Positions 60,687 to 64,000 of a DNA stretch of 64,000 nt are shown in pieces. Source of the DNA: Primulina eburnea (taxonomy: Eukaryota > Streptophyta > Magnoliopsida > Lamiales > Gesneriaceae); assembly GCF_022965805.1 (NCBI RefSeq), contig NC_133101.1, positions 11,755,069-11,819,068 of the forward strand, given 5' to 3'. The notes beneath the pieces were generated by a model. It saw nothing but the letters and a program-made list of their open reading frames with translations, did not search any database and was not told the DNA's origin. A program made the translations under genes and the position numbers. The stretch's first letter is position 1. Each line of letters opens with the position of its first letter.

Positions 60687-61400
60687 GAAGAAGATCATTA
60701 TACGAATCATTAGAAACTTGGAATGCAATAGTTTTTCCCTTGTCTTTTTTCTGCATGTCCATGTTCATTTCGAAGGTTCAAAGTGAACTTATCAGATCCT
60801 TCAAATCCATCTGAGTTGTATCCTTAGCATCATCAATTGCAAATATTTTTATGTTGAACCTTTCGAGCAAAGATGGGAGTAATTTTCTTACCAGACTTTC
60901 ATTTGAGATGGGATCACCCAGACTGAATGCTTCATTGGCTATCTCCCTGAGACATCAATCATAATAAATGATTTCTCGGTTTCTTCCATTCTCAGATTCT
61001 CGAATTTTGACGTAATCATTCTCAACTTTGTTCTCCTCACACTTTCAGAACCTTCACAATGCTTCTGAAGGATTTCCCAAGCATCCTTGGGCGATACACA
61101 GTTTTTAATTAAATTGAACAAATTCAAGTCGACTGAAGAGAAGATTACATTCAATGCTTTTGAGTTGTAATTCGAAACCTGTATTTCATCGGCAATCCAA
61201 TCACTTTCCGGTTTTATCATGCTATTACCATCTTCGTCTATCCTCTTCAGTGGAGTCCAACCACTGATAACACGCTGTCATGCCCTTTCATCTGTGAACT
61301 TTATATAAAATCTGATTTTGACTTTCCATAGGTTGTAGTTAGAACCGTGTAACACTGGTGGATGCAGTGTTGCATTTGCAAGTGACGTATCCATTATAAT
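60687..61400 (-). pseudogene. N-terminal Gag of the second SIRE-like element
   Basis: On the - strand a frame at 60939-61220 has WIADEIQVSNYNSKALNVIF and SPKDAWEILQKHCEGSESV, a UBN2-type gag body. The 60700-60940 stretch continues with KVRKLLPSLL-type wording and the IAFQVSNDSYNDLLQ segment, where the 1.86-kb insertion begins. Several shifts are present. Confidence 0.7.
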
Positions 61401-61452
61401 AAGCAAATATGTTAAAAAAAATCGTCATGATCAACACTTAGTATATCAAAAG

Positions 61453-61468
61453 TAGGCTCTCATACAAC
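61453..61468 (-). other. Primer binding site of the second SIRE-like element (degenerate)
   Basis: On the - strand the bases just inside the LTR read TTGTATGAGAGCC, a degenerate match to the initiator-tRNA-Met primer site TTGGTATCAGAGC used by copia elements. Confidence 0.5.
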
Positions 61469-61469
61469 T

Positions 61470-62355
61470 TGTAGGGTATGGATGTATCTTGTTTAACAGC
61501 AAAATAAGTAAGATCGTATGAGACCAAGTAAAATCATATATAATTGGTAATTGTGTTTATCAGAATTAAGGTTGTGTGAAATGTTACAACATTTCGCACA
61601 ACATGCAGCGGAATATAAAATTTTATAACACAAATTGACGCTAATTAAGTAGATGTAACGGAATAAATTTTGCACAAGTACAAGTATAAATATTTGTGCG
61701 GTGCCTCAGGGTAAAAATAATCATTAGAAAATGAACGAGTTTACACAAAAACTAACACTAGTGATTTTAATGAAAATAAATTTTCTCAACACGTTGAGAA
61801 AATAAAACGCTTTCTAAAAACAACCAACAACACCAAAACACAATTAAGAAATAAAAAATGTGATGCCAAAAACTAGAGCAACAAAAACAAATCTTCAGCC
61901 AACCCCTTCACATATGTTGTCTGCATATGTCTCCAAAAATCACGGCAACACGTGAAACATCACTCTTCGAAACAGCAAAGTGCACACGTTATTCAGCCAC
62001 AAAAACTTTCAAGTGAAGAGTGAAAGACAAAACAATCTCGAGAGCACTAGAAATAAAGCACCTAAAGGAACGACCGCACTCTTTCCTTTGCTTCTTTTAT
62101 TTATAGTTGTCTCATCATCTATGATTCATCTTCAAAGAAATCTACAAGATATGGAAATCAAGAATTCTATCAGAAACAATCTCTTTTTAAATCAATAATA
62201 TCATATCTTAAAAATCATTATCATAAATATCATATCTAGAAAGGCAAAATCATTAATTCAATATTTCATGAAATCTTATTTATAAAGAAGTTAAATTTAA
62301 AAATTATTTCAAGGGATGATTTATATCTTGTAATCCAAGATAATTTTTCCTTTCA
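61470..62355 (-). repeat. 5' LTR of the second SIRE-like element
   Basis: It starts TGTAGGGTATGG and ends TTTTTCCTTTCA. It is the uninterrupted partner of the split LTR at 37152-37704 and 48952-49313, with visible substitutions and small indels. Confidence 0.85.
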
Positions 62356-62360
62356 ATCTA

Positions 62361-62982
62361 TTTCTTGATTTTTTTAAGAACGTGTAGTGGAGTTGGGATA
62401 TTTTAGACAAATAATTAAATTGGTCTTGTAAATGACTACCAATTATTCTTAAACACAGAATCAATTTTAAAAAGTAAAGTATCAAGAATATTGGGCATTA
62501 ATCTTTGCCTTTACACATATTATAATGAATAAATAAATAATAAGAATAATGGTCTAATTAATTAATTAATTAAGACAATGGAGCTTGAGTTTGATTTGTG
62601 CATGCTTTATCTCTGCTTTTAATCGGCTTTTAAGAAGCTTAAAAAAGTGTTTTAATATCTCTAACAAATGCCCACACTTTGCGTAACTGATTGTTGGGAT
62701 CCTTATTTTGGATAGTCACTCTAATCACTGGCAAATCTAAAAAAGTCATCAAAGTTTAGGTAAAGAACAATTTTTGTTTTCTTTCTCAATATTTTTTTTT
62801 TTTTTTGTGTGTGCTTACGATTGTGATGAAAAAGAATATGAATTTCATTTCATCACTAATACTTGGTATTCGATTATTCCATCGAGCATTTCTATCCATG
62901 AGATTAAGATATATTATTTATTTATGTTTGGGGGAAAAGAATATTATTTATGTAGTATAATAACTTAAATGGTATAATTAGG
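62361..62982. other. AT-rich flank, probably part of the split gypsy LTR
   Basis: CAAATAATTAAATT at about 62418 matches the gypsy-relic LTR at 33746, suggesting that the interrupted LTR continues here for a short distance. The rest is AT-rich with a T-run near 62791, and no gene is seen. Confidence 0.4.
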
Positions 62983-63165
62983 TGGCAAAAACTTGTTTGA
63001 GACGGTTTCACGGGTCGTATTTTGTGAGACGGATCTCTTATTTGAGTTATCCATGAAAAATTATTATTTTTTATGCTAAGAATATTAATTTTGTTGTTAA
63101 TATCGGTAAGGTTGACTCATCTCACAGATTAAGATTCGTGAGAACATCTCACAAGAGACCTACTT
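62983..63165 (+). mobile_element. 183-bp MITE-like element, copy 5
   Basis: The element is full length, from TGGCAAAAACTTG to GAGACCTACTT. It has a perfect 8-bp duplication TAATTAGG (62975-62982 and 63166-63173) and the same length as copies 1 and 4. Confidence 0.88.
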
Positions 63166-64000
63166 TAATTAGGTAGAATCCATAATTATTCTTCAAAATC
63201 CCATTTCCAATAATTGCACATTATTTTTGATAATCGAATAAGTGATCTAATTTGATATCTCATTTCTTGTTAATCTTAGTTTGAATGAAATTTATTTCAA
63301 GAGTAATTACTTTTAAAAAATACTAATGATACAAATTTAATTTACTTGTGTCTCAATCACTATAATTATATTTGTCACTTTTGAAAATTATTTAATTATA
63401 ATTCACAAAAACTCACGTGAGACGGTCTCACGATTTAATATGAGATAGATTTTTGAGTCGATCTGATTAATGAGAAATATTTTTTATTAGAAGTAAAAGT
63501 TTTACTTCTAATTGTCGATCCGTAGGTGAACTCACTTTACAAATTTATGTGACTTGGAGAAGCAATGCTTTTGGAAAGGCATGTCTCCCACTTGAGATTC
63601 CATTAGTTGAAGAAATGTAGACAAAGTGGCCAATGGAGCCCAGAGCATTGGCTCGTTTAGGGTTAAAAGCCGCCTCCACGAAGCCCAATTATTGCTAATT
63701 GGGCTATACAGTGGGCCCGCGACTTTAATTATCAACGGTTGGATTCATTCAAAGTTTGGGGTGTTTTTGTAGTTAGATTTGATTTAAGGTAGTGCAATGC
63801 AATTAATTTATTTTAAAACTTCAATATAAATAAATATATACACACACATATTATTAAGTGTGAGACCATTAGAGTAACTATTTTAGAGTACACCAAAATA
63901 TTTAATTTCATAATTACCCTTTATACCATACTAAAAACCTCCTCAAGTCACTTCATATTTTACGTAGGAAAAAATATAAACAAACTTCCCTATTAAATGG
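63166..64000. other. AT-rich terminal region with a diverged MITE-like patch and a promoter-like patch
   Basis: At 63407-63540 a sequence starting CACAAAAACTCACGTGAGACGGTCTCAC resembles the start of the MITE family but diverges afterwards. At 63681-63720 an inverted pair AGCCCAATTA/TAATTGGGCT and GTGGGCCCGC resemble site II/TCP-type elements found in front of plant housekeeping genes. No gene is visible in the remaining 280 bases. Confidence 0.35.

Larger units (their letters stand above)
37152..62355 (-). mobile_element. Second SIRE-like Ty1/copia element, host of three nested insertions
   Basis: The LTRs begin TGTAGGG and end CCTTTCA. The flanks are CTCTA (37147-37151) and ATCTA (62356-62360), a 5-bp target duplication with one mismatch. 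The 5' LTR is at the right. It carries, on the - strand, gag, knuckle, integrase, RT, RNase H and an extra 3' ORF, in the same order as the element in the MYB3R intron. Without the nested Athila element, the solo LTR and the 1.86-kb insertion it would be about 9.4 kb. It has many stops and its LTRs are diverged, so it is old. Confidence 0.85.

Noticed and set aside
33535..62355. Endogenous pararetrovirus (caulimovirid) sequence
   Set aside because: Every polymerase found is of copia or gypsy type with integrase and LTRs; no movement-protein or coat motif was seen.

Overview
The window reads as nuclear DNA of a flowering plant. It is AT-rich, has introns with GT/AG borders, and is heavily loaded with LTR retrotransposons. 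The MYB3R and PCH1-like genes and the retroelement lineages fit a eudicot; an asterid (Lamiales-like) source is only my impression from the repeat families. Two apparently intact host genes lie on the + strand. A third host locus on the - strand is a broken gene fragment. Most of the rest is transposable elements, nearly all inserted on the - strand.

Region 1 (1-19 kb): a short degenerate tandem repeat, a promoter region, and a complete MYB3R-type (R1R2R3-MYB) cell-cycle transcription factor gene. I reconstruct 11 coding exons between 2428 and 17742, giving 1008 codons with every splice phase consistent. The last intron (8239-17691) contains an 8.5-kb SIRE-like Ty1/copia element in antisense (8538-17040, target duplication CAAGC). 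It leaves the final 16 codons about 9.5 kb from the rest of the gene.

Region 2 (19-28 kb): AT-rich intergenic DNA with copies of a 183-bp MITE-like repeat (8-bp target duplications), a second Ty1/copia element (20707-26019, - strand, defective), and an orphan RNase H fragment of a LINE-type retroelement.

Region 3 (28-33.5 kb): a three-exon + strand gene (28558-31189, 687 codons) that I tentatively assign to the PCH1/PCHL light-signalling family, followed by a - strand decayed fragment of an ADP-glucose pyrophosphorylase gene.

Region 4 (33.5-62.5 kb): a nested stack of transposons. A gypsy relic (gag/protease remnants, about 33.5-37.1 kb) appears to have been hit by a second SIRE-like copia element (37152-62355). 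That element was then hit by a complete but mutated Athila-like Ty3/gypsy element (37705-48946, target duplication ATATG) within its LTR, by a 2.65-kb solo LTR (49914-52562, target duplication TCGAT) within its 3' ORF, and by a 1.86-kb insertion (58824-60678) within gag.

Region 5 (62.4-64 kb): AT-rich flank with another intact MITE and a promoter-like patch.

The most unusual signals are: (a) an extra 3' ORF with the same transposon-protein-like core in both copia and gypsy elements; (b) regularly spaced GC-rich palindromes inside the LTRs of three unrelated families; (c) repeated clusters of GTGTTG/CAACAC words at equivalent places in the two SIRE-like elements.
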